A DNA stretch of 64,000 bases from Oceanobacillus luteolus (lineage in GTDB: Bacteria; Bacillota; Bacilli; Bacillales; Amphibacillaceae). The DNA lies in NCBI RefSeq assembly GCF_023715655.1, contig NZ_JAMBON010000012.1:1-64000 (forward strand), in the 5' to 3' direction. Position numbers and translations under genes: made by a program. A model generated the notes under the pieces. That model was given only the letters and a program-made list of their open reading frames with translations. It was not told the DNA's origin and made no database searches. Below are positions 54,906 to 63,852 of this stretch, in pieces (the stretch's first letter is position 1; every line of letters begins with the position of its first letter).

Positions 54906-55334
54906 TTGGAAGAGGAGTTAAACGAAAAAGACTTATTTGATTTATTAAGTAAAAAAAATAGAGAAATACGTAAAGCAATAGAAGATAGATGGAATAATAA
55001 AAATGAAATTCAGCTTACAAAATCAGAGTGGTTTATATTGGATCGCATTAATTATGGTCAGGAAATGCTTGCCGATGTATGTAAAAATGGGGAAATTACT
55101 CGTCAAGGAACTCATAAACTGATAAGAAAACTGGAAGCACAAGGCCTAGTAAAACTGACTAACTTAGATGAAAATAAACGCAATAAGTATGTACAATTGA
55201 CCCAGTTGGGGCTGAATTGCTATGAAGAAAATAAAGCATTAAAACAGGCATTGGAAGAACGAATCAAAAATGCACTTGGTCAGGCGGCATATGATGAACT
55301 TAAAAAGACACTAGCTGCAGATTGGCAATTATAG
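54906..55334 (+). CDS. MarR-family transcriptional regulator
   Basis: A 142-residue winged-helix protein: helices (LTKSEWFILDRINYGQ), recognition region (GEITRQGTHKLIRKLEAQGLV) and the wing (NKYVQLTQLGL). The start is a TTG at 54906, seven or eight bases after AGAGGTG. The palindrome over its own -35 predicts negative autoregulation. The HD-domain hydrolase gene follows 39 bp later in the same transcript. The inducer is unknown; no efflux pump is adjacent. Confidence 0.83.
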   Translation: MEEELNEKDLFDLLSKKNREIRKAIEDRWNNKNEIQLTKSEWFILDRINYGQEMLADVCKNGEITRQGTHKLIRKLEAQGLVKLTNLDENKRNKYVQLTQLGLNCYEENKALKQALEERIKNALGQAAYDELKKTLAADWQL

Positions 55335-55373
55335 GATCCCATCATTTATAAATCGTTGGAAGGATGAGGAAAA

Positions 55374-55913
55374 GTGAAGGAAAAAGCGAAACGTTTCGCT
55401 GAAAACGCCCACAAAGGACACTTTCGAAAGGCAGGAAACATCCCCTATATCACACATCCCATACGCGTCGCAAATATATTGGAAAGTGCAGGAGCGAGTG
55501 AAGCTCTAATATGTGCAGCTTTTCTTCATGATGTCGTTGAAGACACTCCCATCGAGATTGAGGAAATAAGAGCTGAATTCGGTAAACATGTGGCTAATCT
55601 TGTCCAAGCACATACGGAGGACAAATCAAAGACATGGAAAGAAAGAAAACAACATACAATTGACACATTAAAAACAGCCGACCTCGAAGTAAAACAGCTA
55701 ATCGTTGCCGATCGTCTGGACAATCTTTTATCCTTGGAAAAAGACCTTGAAGAAGTTGGTCCGAAGATTTGGAAAATCTTTAATGCCGGTTACAAAGAAC
55801 AACAGTGGTACAATGAAGCCATTGTTATGAATATGGACCATGGCTTAAGTGAGGTAAATCGCCCTCAATTCTTCAGCGAATTTGAAGCTGCAGTAAAAAG
55901 AGTGTTTAAGTAA
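55374..55913 (+). CDS. HD-domain protein resembling a small alarmone hydrolase
   Basis: A 179-residue protein with the RelA/SpoT-type hydrolase features HPIRVANIL, AAFLHDVVEDT and VADRLDNLLSL; it lacks a synthetase domain. The helix ADRLDN carries Asp where the usual motif is ADRLHN. If active it would remove the 3'-diphosphate from (p)ppGpp or a similar nucleotide (inference). GTG start at 55374 after AGGATGAGG. Downstream partner of the MarR gene. Confidence 0.75.
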   Translation: MKEKAKRFAENAHKGHFRKAGNIPYITHPIRVANILESAGASEALICAAFLHDVVEDTPIEIEEIRAEFGKHVANLVQAHTEDKSKTWKERKQHTIDTLKTADLEVKQLIVADRLDNLLSLEKDLEEVGPKIWKIFNAGYKEQQWYNEAIVMNMDHGLSEVNRPQFFSEFEAAVKRVFK

Positions 55914-55989
55914 TAGAAGCGAAAAATATTACTTAAGATAAATGACTAAAGATAAAGACAGGCCATAATCACTCGGCCTGTCTTTATCT

Positions 55990-56559
55990 TTAGTCATTTA
56001 TCTCGCCATATAAAAAGCAACTTTTCACATGATCATTCACTAAACCAGCTGCTTGCATATAGGCATAACAAATCGTTGGTCCGACAAAGGAGAAATTTCT
56101 TCGCTTCAAGTCCTTGCTAAGCTTCTCAGATATTTCCGTTTTTGCTGGGACATCCTCCACCTGCTCCCAATGATTCACCAGTGATTTACCATCTACAAAT
56201 TGCCAGACATAAGCTGCGAAACTACCAAACTCGGCTTGTAATTCAAGGAAGGCTTTTGCATTTTGGATGACGGATAATATCTTTCTACGATTACGGATGA
56301 TTCCTTCATTCTGCAAAAGACTTTCTACCTTCTCCTCATTATATCCAGCAATAATTTCAGGTTGGAAGTTATCGAAAGCTTTACGATAATTTTCTCTCCG
56401 TTTTAAAATGGTGACCCAACTTAAGCCGGCTTGAGCACCTTCCAACGTCAGCAACTCAAATAACTTCCGATCATCATACACCGGCCTGCCCCATTCGTTG
56501 TCATGATAATCCAGATAAACCGGGTCTGTTGTCACCCAACTGCAACGGGAGCGGCTCAT
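55990..56559 (-). CDS. tag: DNA-3-methyladenine glycosylase I
   Basis: A 189-residue base-excision enzyme removing 3-methyladenine. The N-terminal RCSW (zinc Cys) and YHDNEWGRP, the EGAQAGLSW helix and the C-terminal zinc pair in NDHVKSC complete the Tag signature. The ATG overlaps the sulfurtransferase stop, so the two genes are co-translated. Confidence 0.92.
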   Translation of the reverse strand: MSRSRCSWVTTDPVYLDYHDNEWGRPVYDDRKLFELLTLEGAQAGLSWVTILKRRENYRKAFDNFQPEIIAGYNEEKVESLLQNEGIIRNRRKILSVIQNAKAFLELQAEFGSFAAYVWQFVDGKSLVNHWEQVEDVPAKTEISEKLSKDLKRRNFSFVGPTICYAYMQAAGLVNDHVKSCFLYGEIND

Positions 56560-57401
56560 AACTCTCCCTCACCAATCTCAATTTCATTTTCATCATAGGA
56601 GATCCAATCACTAAAGCTTCCCGGGTAAAGACGAACTTGTTTAAATCCAGCAGCCTTCAGTGCCAATATATTTACACAAGCAGATACCCCAGATCCACAT
56701 GAAACAATGACTTCCTCTTCCTTATCCAAGCTCGAGAAATGTTCTTGCAGTTCTTCGCCTTTCAGCCATCTCCCATCTTCTGTGAGAACTGCTTGCCAAG
56801 GAAAATTTTTGGCACCTGGTATATGGCCTGCTTTACTGTAAAATGGTTCAAAGTCACCTAAGTAACGGTTTTCCGCTCGAGAGTCAATCAGCACAGCATT
56901 TGTCTCCAGTTTTTCTCTCACCGTTTTCATATCGACGATTTTATCTTCGTTGAATTGAGCATGGAATTTTTTGGGTTCAAGTTTTGGAATATCGGAGGTG
57001 ATTTCATTTCCATCTTCTACCCACTGTTTGAAGCCGCCCTCCAATATATATACTCTTTCATGGCCAATCGCTTCCAGCAGCCACCAAAGCCTTGCAGCAA
57101 ACATGTCATTTCCTTCATCATATATAACAACCGTTGTCTCATGATTGATTCCGATATTCTCCAACTTTTTAATAAATGTAGGGAAATCCGGCAAAGGATG
57201 GGTACCTCCATGCTTCTCCACTTTCCCTGACAAGTCCCGATTCAAGTCTAAATAAACCGCTCCAGGCAGATGCCCTTCGAGGTACATTTTTCTGCCTGCA
57301 TCTTCATCATCCAGTTTAAATCTAACGTCTACAACTACTGTATTATTTTGCCCATTTTCCAGACGTCTTTTTAAGCGTTCGACACTGATTAAGTTCGTCA
57401 T
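56556..57401 (-). CDS. thiosulfate/3-mercaptopyruvate sulfurtransferase
   Basis: A 281-residue tandem-rhodanese protein. The N-terminal domain (about 1-135) is non-catalytic; the C-terminal one (about 155-280) has active Cys in CGSGVSACVNILALKAAG. The GSGVSA loop is typical of 3-mercaptopyruvate-preferring enzymes, but the donor is uncertain. GGAGGGG precedes the ATG. First gene of the pair with tag. Confidence 0.87.
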   Translation of the reverse strand: MTNLISVERLKRRLENGQNNTVVVDVRFKLDDEDAGRKMYLEGHLPGAVYLDLNRDLSGKVEKHGGTHPLPDFPTFIKKLENIGINHETTVVIYDEGNDMFAARLWWLLEAIGHERVYILEGGFKQWVEDGNEITSDIPKLEPKKFHAQFNEDKIVDMKTVREKLETNAVLIDSRAENRYLGDFEPFYSKAGHIPGAKNFPWQAVLTEDGRWLKGEELQEHFSSLDKEEEVIVSCGSGVSACVNILALKAAGFKQVRLYPGSFSDWISYDENEIEIGEGEL

Positions 57402-57601
57402 AAAACCCCTCCATGTTTTTCTACTAATTTAATTGTATATGTTTCCTAACATACTAGAAAGATTTTTCCTCAAACTGCGATAACGGTATGGTGATGGCAA
57501 GAACTATAAACTATTTCGAGTTCCGATATAATTATGTTAAAATACTGTTATTCTATACAATAACACGTTCAATACTAAAATTACATAAGGAGTGTACTTC
57601 G

Positions 57602-58846
57602 ATGAAAGAGGAATTAATAAAAAGATTGACAACCTACGCAAAAATCGATACGCAATCCAATGAAGATTCTGACACTGTGCCTACAACAAAAGGACAATTG
57701 GAACTAGTGGAAGTCCTCATTAAAGAGTTGAAAGAAATTGGTATGGAAGATATAGAAGCGGATGAAAATGGTTATTTAATGGCAACCCTTCCTGCCAATA
57801 CAGATAAGGATGTTCCTACTATCGGCTTCCTTGCCCACTTAGATACAGCAACTGATTTTACAGGCAAGAATGTCAATCCACAAGTCATTGAAAACTTTGA
57901 TGGAGAAGATATTACTTTAAATGAAGATCTAGGAGTAATTCTATCTCGAAAAGAGTTCCCAGAGCTGCCAAGCTATAAGGGCCATACTTTAGTTACGACG
58001 GATGGAACGACCTTACTCGGAGCTGATAATAAAGCTGGTATAGCCGAAATTATGACAGCTATGAATTATCTCATTCAACATCCGGAAATTGAGCATGGAA
58101 GAATTCGAGTTGCTTTTACGCCTGATGAAGAAATCGGACGTGGACCGCATCATTTTGATGTGAAGCGTTTTGATGCGAAATTTGCTTACACTGTTGATGG
58201 TGGACCACTTGGAGAATTACAGTATGAAAGCTTCAATGCAGCTGCTGCGAAGGTGACATTTAAAGGTAATAATGTGCACCCAGGAACTGCAAAGAATAAA
58301 ATGGTGAACTCCGGTAAGCTTGCAACTGAATTTATTGGTAAATTTCCTGAGAAGGAAGCACCCGAATATACAGAAGGCTACGAAGGGTTCTACCACCTTA
58401 TCTCGATTCGAGGGGATGTAGAAACTACGCAAGTTTACTATATTATCCGCGATCATGATAAAGAGAAGTTCGAAGACAGAAAAGCAACGCTAAAAGGTTT
58501 TGTGGAAGAGATGAAAGCCAAATATGGTGAGAATCAAGTCATTCTTGAAATGAATGATCAATACTACAACATGCGCGAAAAAATTGAGCCAGTAAAAGAG
58601 GTCGTCGATATTGCAAGCCAAGCAATGAAAAACTTAGACATTGAACCGGTAATCGAACCTATTCGCGGTGGTACAGATGGTTCCCAACTTTCATACATGG
58701 GACTACCGACTCCTAACATTTTTACAGGTGGCGAAAACTTCCACGGCAAGTTCGAATATATTTCTGTCGACAACATGGAAAAAGCAAGCAAAGTCATCAT
58801 TGAAATCGCAAAACTATTTGCAGAAAATAGCGAAGCAAATGCATAA
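57602..58846 (+). CDS. pepT: tripeptide aminopeptidase
   Basis: A 414-residue M20 zinc peptidase that removes the N-terminal residue from tripeptides. Metal motifs [26 protein letters not shown] and [13 protein letters not shown], and ending [31 protein letters not shown]. The ATG at 57602 is preceded by AAGGAG; longer readings begin before that site. Single gene. Confidence 0.93.
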   Translation: MKEELIKRLTTYAKIDTQSNEDSDTVPTTKGQLELVEVLIKELKEIGMEDIEADENGYLMATLPANTDKDVPTIGFLAHLDTATDFTGKNVNPQVIENFDGEDITLNEDLGVILSRKEFPELPSYKGHTLVTTDGTTLLGADNKAGIAEIMTAMNYLIQHPEIEHGRIRVAFTPDEEIGRGPHHFDVKRFDAKFAYTVDGGPLGELQYESFNAAAAKVTFKGNNVHPGTAKNKMVNSGKLATEFIGKFPEKEAPEYTEGYEGFYHLISIRGDVETTQVYYIIRDHDKEKFEDRKATLKGFVEEMKAKYGENQVILEMNDQYYNMREKIEPVKEVVDIASQAMKNLDIEPVIEPIRGGTDGSQLSYMGLPTPNIFTGGENFHGKFEYISVDNMEKASKVIIEIAKLFAENSEANA

Positions 58847-58866
58847 ACTAAGATAATCAATAGAAT

Positions 58867-58914
58867 AATTCCTCCCTCTTAATCATATATATTTAAATTA
58901 GGAAGGGAGGAATT
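58867..58914 (+). promoter_or_regulatory. hairpin that sequesters the ribosome binding site of the zinc-ribbon gene
   Basis: AATTCCTCCCT (58867-58877) pairs perfectly with AGGGAGGAATT (58904-58914), with five more pairs TTAAT/ATTAG (one wobble) inside. The 3' arm contains the whole Shine-Dalgarno of the ATG at 58918. There is no T-tract, so it is not a terminator on the plus strand. Confidence 0.7.
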
Positions 58915-58917
58915 TCC

Positions 58918-59253
58918 ATGTTCTGCCCTCATTGTGGTACACAAACTGACCAAAACGTAAACTTTTGCTTTTCATGTGGTTACCGCTTCAAGGAAAACCT
59001 CAATCACTCGAATCCCTCCGATACAATTGAACCTAAAAAAAATGGTTTTGTCTTTAAGTTATTTGGCTGGATTTTTGTACTGACCTCTCTCGTGTTTATA
59101 CCAATACTTTTTGGGGCAGGAGCTTTCATTATGGGCTATTTATTGAAAAAGACCGGCGTACACAACGACACACATGCGACGATTATTATGGTGATGGGCG
59201 TTGCATGTGGAATCCTGGGAACATTGTTAGGAATGGCTGCTGCAGGGGTCTAA
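58918..59253 (+). CDS. zinc-ribbon membrane protein
   Basis: A 111-residue protein with an N-terminal zinc ribbon (MFCPHCGTQ...FCFSCGYRF, residues 1-23), a short polar spacer and two membrane helices (about 42-66 and 77-109) with a glycine-rich second helix. Zinc-ribbon plus membrane-segment proteins are common in Bacillales; none has a firm function that I can name. Its ribosome binding site is in the hairpin described at 58867. Confidence 0.75.
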   Translation: MFCPHCGTQTDQNVNFCFSCGYRFKENLNHSNPSDTIEPKKNGFVFKLFGWIFVLTSLVFIPILFGAGAFIMGYLLKKTGVHNDTHATIIMVMGVACGILGTLLGMAAAGV

Positions 59254-59266
59254 TTAAAATAAAAAA

Positions 59267-59301
59267 AGCATTCGTCCGACTTAAACGAATGCTCTTTTCT
59301 T
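59267..59301. terminator. bidirectional terminator
   Basis: AAGCATTCGT / ACGAATGCT stem followed by CTTTTCTT, with an A-run to its left; convergent genes on both sides. Confidence 0.75.
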
Positions 59302-59306
59302 GCCGA

Positions 59307-59453
59307 TTATTTTAAAGCTGATCGTAAAACATCATATTCAAGGGTTACTCGTTCACGCACTAATTGCGCTTCATTCTGTTCATACGTCTGAGCATAATCT
59401 TTAACCGTAGATTTACGTAGCTTATTATATCGATTAAACCAGATTAACATCAT
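59307..59453 (-). CDS. small basic protein, 48 residues
   Basis: A short frame with a perfect AAGGAGG seven bases before the ATG at 59453. Sequence features: MMLIWFNRYNKLRKSTV head, polar helical body rich in Glu, Tyr and Arg, ending SALK. No signal or membrane helix. It lies directly downstream of the TetR gene on the same strand, and a GACTAGTC half-site pair precedes its ribosome binding site. I do not recognise a family. Confidence 0.6.
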   Translation of the reverse strand: MMLIWFNRYNKLRKSTVKDYAQTYEQNEAQLVRERVTLEYDVLRSALK

Positions 59454-59475
59454 TTTTCCTCCTTCTAATTAAAAT

Positions 59476-59483
59476 GACTAGTC
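59476..59483. promoter_or_regulatory. GACTAGTC site, likely TetR operator 1
   Basis: The 8-bp palindrome with an adjacent CGGT (minus-strand ACCGACTAGTC) sits 15 bp upstream of the ribosome binding site of the 48-residue gene and 34 bp after the TetR stop. Half-sites match those at 60146. Confidence 0.5.
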
Positions 59484-59516
59484 GGTTTATTTAAGGTTAT
59501 ATAGATTGCCTGCTTT

Positions 59517-60122
59517 TCAACTAGTTGTTAAATAAGCAAGCATAGTTTTTTCCATTTCTATTATTCTTTTTTCTAACTTTTCTTCATCGTAACCAATAGA
59601 TGCGTGAAGCCAGATCCCGTCATGTAGGGACCAAAACATAGCTGTAGCCGAATCGGAATCGATTTCGGGGTTGATTTCACCAATCCTTTGGCCTTCTTTG
59701 ATTATTTCTTCAGTTAATTGATACAGGGTGTCAAAGCGTGCTTTTAACTCCTTCTGTACATGTGGGGCGTCAGTGGCATACAACCAAGATTCAATATGAA
59801 CGTGCATGAATTTTTTCTTTTCGAGGTTATAAGGTATATCGGTTCTTATCCAGTATTTCAATTTTTCTAATGGACTTGAAATCTCGGCCAAACGCTCTTT
59901 TAAATCATGTAGAATTGTTTCACTGCGCTGCTCAAGGAGGCTTAAAAATATCTCCTCTTTGCCTTTAAAGTAGTTATAGACCGCACCTTTACTTAAACCA
60001 CAACTCTTTACGATATCATCCACAGTAGATGCATAATAACCTTTTGTGGAGAAACATTCTAATGCTGCTTGTAATATTTTATCTCTTCTTTGTTCTTTTG
60101 CTTCATCTGAAATTTTTGGCAC
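59517..60122 (-). CDS. TetR-family transcriptional regulator
   Basis: A 201-residue regulator. The N-terminal helix-turn-helix (about 15-60, KGYYASTVDDIVKSCGLSKGAVYNYFKGKEE) is canonical; the C-terminal ligand domain is poorly conserved. Start at GTG 60122, with GGTGG upstream. A GACT-AGTC palindrome sits about 25 bp ahead of its start and a related one before the small gene downstream, so self-repression and control of that gene are likely (inference). No transporter lies next to it. Confidence 0.85.
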   Translation of the reverse strand: MPKISDEAKEQRRDKILQAALECFSTKGYYASTVDDIVKSCGLSKGAVYNYFKGKEEIFLSLLEQRSETILHDLKERLAEISSPLEKLKYWIRTDIPYNLEKKKFMHVHIESWLYATDAPHVQKELKARFDTLYQLTEEIIKEGQRIGEINPEIDSDSATAMFWSLHDGIWLHASIGYDEEKLEKRIIEMEKTMLAYLTTS

Positions 60123-60145
60123 GTTTACACCCACCTAATAAAACT

Positions 60146-60157
60146 GACTGGTTAGTC
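60146..60157. promoter_or_regulatory. GACT-N4-AGTC site, likely TetR operator 2
   Basis: GACTGGTTAGTC, 12 bp, about 25 bp upstream of the TetR start codon. Same half-sites as the site at 59476. Confidence 0.55.
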
Positions 60158-60324
60158 TATTTAGATTATATGCAAGTATGCGGTAATTTGCAACTCATTT
60201 TCCACTATTATCATGACGTCTTTATGAACATTATTTCCTCCTCAAAATGTATCTTGCCCTTCCCCAATTCCTGTGAGAAAATGGAGCGTGGACCAAGAAA
60301 CTCTCAAAGATTGTAGGGATTAAA

Positions 60325-61350
60325 ATGAAATCGAAATTAGTTACTTTATCAATACTTACATTACTTCTAACTGCATGTGCAAACAATGAAGCGCCTGTTG
60401 ATGATAAATCTGAAGAGGAATCTACTATAGAAGAGAAACAAACAAATGACGCGGCTCCTGAGGTCGCCGAGAATATTGAGTTTCCAGAAGCAGAATTACA
60501 GAAAAAAGATGAAGGCGAGCCTGTGCTTCAACTTCAAGAGGCACTGACACAAATAGGATATACCATCCCCACAGATGGGATTTATTCAGACATTCTATCC
60601 TGGGCAATTACAGACTTTCAGTTACAGACAGAAGAACTTGATGTTACAGGTATTTACGATGAAGAAACACGTATAGCTTTAAAGAAAGTATTAGAAGAAG
60701 GCATAACAATTGAAGCCGGAGTGGGATTACCGCCGCTTGCAGAGCCTGTATTTACTGATTCGGGTTCTGAAGTCACAGGAAATCCTTATGATTTGCTAGC
60801 TGTCGTCAACAAAAATCAAGCTCTTCCTGATCACTATGAACCCCATGATCTCGTAGTACCAGATGTGGCATTTCCTTTTGAGGAAGACCTTCCTAAAAAA
60901 CAGTTACGTGCTCCTGCTGCTGAAGCATTAGAAGAGTTATTTGCAGCAGCCGAGGAAGCGGGTCATCAACTATACGCACAATCCGGCTATCGTTCCTATG
61001 ATCGCCAAGTCGCTTTGTTTGATTCCTATTCACAAGAACATGGTGAAGAGGAAGCGAATGTATTCAGTGCACGTCCTGGAGAATCGGAACACCAAACCGG
61101 CCTTTCTATGGATATTACGAGCGAAGCAGTGAATTATCAACTGACTACTGACTTCGGTAATACTCCGGAAGGAAAATGGGTTGCAGAACATGCCCATGAA
61201 TTCGGATTTATTATTCGTTACCCTGAAGGTAAAGAAGAGATCACCCAATACCAATACGAACCTTGGCACCTGCGCTATGTCGGAGTTCGAGCAGCGACAG
61301 AGATTTGGGAAAATGATTTAACGCTCGAAGAATACTTTACAGAAAATTAA
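60325..61350 (+). CDS. D-alanyl-D-alanine carboxypeptidase (VanY family) with peptidoglycan-binding domain
   Basis: A 341-residue lipoprotein (LLTACANN, Cys about residue 18). An acidic linker is followed by a peptidoglycan-binding domain (about 65-130, VLQLQEALTQIGYTIPTDGIY) and a zinc DD-peptidase domain (about 170-325) with SEHQTGLSMDIT and the EPWHLRYVG motif. It trims D-Ala from wall stem peptides. AGGGATT precedes the ATG. No vanH/A/X genes accompany it, so this is ordinary wall remodelling. Confidence 0.9.
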   Translation: MKSKLVTLSILTLLLTACANNEAPVDDKSEEESTIEEKQTNDAAPEVAENIEFPEAELQKKDEGEPVLQLQEALTQIGYTIPTDGIYSDILSWAITDFQLQTEELDVTGIYDEETRIALKKVLEEGITIEAGVGLPPLAEPVFTDSGSEVTGNPYDLLAVVNKNQALPDHYEPHDLVVPDVAFPFEEDLPKKQLRAPAAEALEELFAAAEEAGHQLYAQSGYRSYDRQVALFDSYSQEHGEEEANVFSARPGESEHQTGLSMDITSEAVNYQLTTDFGNTPEGKWVAEHAHEFGFIIRYPEGKEEITQYQYEPWHLRYVGVRAATEIWENDLTLEEYFTEN

Positions 61351-61358
61351 TGTACACA

Positions 61359-61411
61359 AAAACTCAGGGGTATGTTATGTCATCAACCGACACCCTGAGT
61401 TTTATTTTTTC
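61359..61411 (+). terminator. terminator of the VanY-like gene
   Basis: AAAACTCAGGG / CCCTGAGTTTT stem then ATTTTTTCC. It overlaps the 3' end of the convergent HD gene. Confidence 0.8.
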
Positions 61412-61913
61412 CATTCGCAATCTGGGCATCAAGCGCACGAATTCTTTCCAGTGCTGTATCATTATCAATCCGCTTATAATGGTGATTGCCGCCACCTTCT
61501 TCGTCCGCCTCATCTGCCATGGCTACAACCTGTTGGAGTGGATCCAGCTCTAAATGGCCTTCTGGTAAATAAGAATCTGTATGAAGCAAAATCGCAATAG
61601 CAATCTTCTTTGCTGCATGACGCTCTTCACCAAGCGAGATTAATAGTTTATGGGCACGGCTTGCACCCTTGATTGCATGAATATCATTCTCTTTATACAG
61701 GTCGTAATCCCATTCTCCATCACGATACCATGTATAATGCCCTATATCATGAAGCAGAGCTGCTTTTGTTGCATAATCAACATTTACATTAAAGCGTTTT
61801 GCAAAGATATAAGCATATTCCGCCACTGATACTGCATGGGCTATGCCTGATCGCTTGAGATATTTTTGTGTAATCGGATGGAGGAAAAGTTCCTCTAGTG
61901 TGACTCGTCCCAT
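61383..61913 (-). CDS. HD-domain phosphohydrolase
   Basis: A 176-residue protein with the HD motif: His in AVSVAEYAYIFAKRF, HD in ALLHDIGHYTW and a further His pair in LLHTDSYLPEGHLELDPL. YqeK-like nucleotidases and related HD proteins look similar; the substrate is not evident. The ATG at 61913 follows AAGGAGG. The 3' end overlaps the VanY terminator. Confidence 0.78.
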   Translation of the reverse strand: MGRVTLEELFLHPITQKYLKRSGIAHAVSVAEYAYIFAKRFNVNVDYATKAALLHDIGHYTWYRDGEWDYDLYKENDIHAIKGASRAHKLLISLGEERHAAKKIAIAILLHTDSYLPEGHLELDPLQQVVAMADEADEEGGGNHHYKRIDNDTALERIRALDAQIANGKNKTQGVG

Positions 61914-62048
61914 TCGTAATCCTCCTTTGATCGTAATTTTAATTAACACCTACACCCAAATAGTTTTCGGGTAAATTTTTACGATTTTAACATATTTCAA
62001 AAGGATTTACAATGGATAATTACCGATTATGCAGGAACTCAAACTTTA

Positions 62049-62507
62049 TCAAAATGGTTTTAATATCATAAGTGAAATGATAATGATAAACAAGATATTA
62101 ATGATACGTTCATATAAGAACAATTCCTTAGATAAATCAGCATATGTACTCGGAATGGTTTCCCCTTCTACATGAATAAACATTTGCTTTATAGGTGTTG
62201 ACCGTGGTTTAAGTACAAACGGGCCCATCGCAAGCGCAACTAGATACAAGATGAGACTAGTAATATACCAGCCTTGAGAAAACCAATATGGATGCAAAAC
62301 TCCCATCAATAGTCCCGTAACGAGTAATAAAATTCCACCTACCATCGTAAAGATATGTAAAGTATTTCTAATTTTAAATGAATGCTTCAACTCACTCATT
62401 GTAGCAGGTTTAGAGAGCGTCACTACCGCTGTCATGACAAGCCCAGGTCCCATTCCGAGAATCGCTGAAAAAATATGTATAAATACAAGGGTGTTGTAAA
62501 AAGTCAT
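62049..62507 (-). CDS. DUF2269 membrane protein
   Basis: A 152-residue integral membrane protein with four hydrophobic helices (about 5-27, 47-68, 78-100, 128-150) and conserved His in FIHIFSAILGMGPG. It belongs to DUF2269, of unknown function. GGAGG precedes the ATG. Single gene, convergent with nothing, divergent from the nitroreductase. Confidence 0.8.
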   Translation of the reverse strand: MTFYNTLVFIHIFSAILGMGPGLVMTAVVTLSKPATMSELKHSFKIRNTLHIFTMVGGILLLVTGLLMGVLHPYWFSQGWYITSLILYLVALAMGPFVLKPRSTPIKQMFIHVEGETIPSTYADLSKELFLYERIINILFIIIISLMILKPF

Positions 62508-62651
62508 AAGCAGCCTCCTATTTTATCTATACTACCATTTTACTTTATTTCTTCATCTTGTCAGTGATTCATCTCACAATAATGTGTTTATTTGCTTTAA
62601 GGTTACGGCTGCACTACAATTTACATATCATATAGATTAGGGGAATGTGCT

Positions 62652-63200
62652 ATGGAAAAATCTAATTTAGCAAAAATAATCCGGGAACGCCGGGCGATTA
62701 AAAAAGGGTATAATGACAAACCAGTCGAAGAGGAAACAGTTCGAGAATTGTTGAATGATGCCCGCTGGGCACCTACCCATGGTATGCGTCAACCATGGAG
62801 ATTTGTTTTTGTTGGAAAAGAGGAGCTTCCAGTGTTCGCCAAACGAGTCGCTGAAACTTATCCTGAAAATATGCGGGAAAATCGGGAAAACTATTTAAAT
62901 GAACCAAACGCTATTCTCGTTGCAATAATGGAAGTACCCGAATTAGAGAAGCAATGGGATGAGAACTTCGGTGCGATTGCGACCATGATTCAGAATTTCT
63001 GGTTGCTTGCTTGGGAAAAACAACTTGGTGTGGTTTGGAAAACAAACCCACATATTTATGATGATAAGGTAAAAGAAATATTAGATGTGAAAAAGAATGA
63101 AAAGATTGTCGGGTTTATTCACCTAGGATACTTTGATGAAAAACCTGCACCGAAAGAACGGACCCCACTTGATGAGAAATTTACCCGCTTTAAAATATAA
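62652..63200 (+). CDS. nitroreductase-family flavoprotein
   Basis: A 182-residue FMN oxidoreductase. IIRERRAIKKGYNDKPVEEETV at the N-terminus and ARWAPTHGMRQPWRFVFV are the FMN-binding motifs. Members reduce nitro- or quinone-type compounds with NAD(P)H. Substrate unknown. It resembles the YdgI/YodC group of B. subtilis. Ribosome binding site AGGGGA. Confidence 0.85.
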   Translation: MEKSNLAKIIRERRAIKKGYNDKPVEEETVRELLNDARWAPTHGMRQPWRFVFVGKEELPVFAKRVAETYPENMRENRENYLNEPNAILVAIMEVPELEKQWDENFGAIATMIQNFWLLAWEKQLGVVWKTNPHIYDDKVKEILDVKKNEKIVGFIHLGYFDEKPAPKERTPLDEKFTRFKI

Positions 63201-63213
63201 CAACGAATAAAAT

Positions 63214-63254
63214 AAAAAGAGCATTTGCCCAATAAGCAAATGCTCTTTTTATTT
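63214..63254. terminator. bidirectional terminator
   Basis: AAAAAGAGCATTTGC / GCAAATGCTCTTTTT, 15-bp perfect stem between the convergent nitroreductase and SHOCT genes. Confidence 0.85.
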
Positions 63255-63259
63255 AGCTA

Positions 63260-63460
63260 TCAAGCTTTACCTCTTCTTCTTTTTTGCTCCTCATAATCTT
63301 CCTTGGTAATCTCGCCTTTTTCATATCTTTCCTTCATTATTTCAAGAGAGTCACGTGCATCTGTATTTGACTTTCCGCGGCGGAAACGCACCAATATAAT
63401 AACAATCACAACGAACAAAATCGCAGCCAGAATAAGTCGAATAATCATTTCTGTCGGCAT
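63260..63460 (-). CDS. small membrane protein with SHOCT domain
   Basis: A 66-residue protein: one membrane helix (about 5-24, IIRLILAAILFVVIVIILV), then a basic stretch and a C-terminal SHOCT motif (LEIMKERYEKGEITKEDYEEQKRR). The ATG at 63460 has GGAGG eight bases upstream. SHOCT domains are short oligomerisation motifs; the gene's role is unknown. Confidence 0.8.
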   Translation of the reverse strand: MPTEMIIRLILAAILFVVIVIILVRFRRGKSNTDARDSLEIMKERYEKGEITKEDYEEQKRRRGKA

Positions 63461-63519
63461 ACCACTCACCTCCAGTAGCCTATCGGTAAGAAAATGATTA
63501 GCCTCAAATACTTATTATA

Positions 63520-63729
63520 CTATTTATATTTTCGTTCACTTTGAGAGTCGTCTTTTGTTTTGTGTTTTTTACGTTCATCTTCCTGCTCAATCTTCAAATC
63601 TTCCAGAGGAATATCATCTACAAGTTGCTGCTTTTTAAACTCATCAAGTTTCGTACGGTCTTCGTCATGTGCTGTCGATCGCTTCGAATTCTCCATTTTT
63701 TCAAATTCCTTCTTCTGTTTATCATTCAT
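63520..63729 (-). CDS. small hydrophilic protein, 69 residues
   Basis: Charged, likely helical protein (MNDKQKKEFEKMENSKRS...), no signal or membrane helix. Start at ATG 63729 with GAGGTGAG upstream; in-frame sequence further upstream is not preceded by a site. The Lys/Glu-rich composition resembles many small Bacillaceae hypothetical proteins. Function unknown. Confidence 0.6.
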   Translation of the reverse strand: MNDKQKKEFEKMENSKRSTAHDEDRTKLDEFKKQQLVDDIPLEDLKIEQEDERKKHKTKDDSQSERKYK

Positions 63730-63852
63730 GACACTCACCTCATATCCTTTTCTATCCTTTATCCAACTAATGATTCTGGTAAACATATTTCTGGATAGGC
63801 TGAAGGAAACGGGTATAATGAATAAATACCAAATTCTATTGGAGGTATTGTA

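Noticed and set aside
60325-61350. Vancomycin-resistance gene
   Set aside because: VanY-type fold, but no vanH, vanA, vanX or VanRS genes nearby, and a wall-binding domain is present; ordinary DD-carboxypeptidase is more likely.
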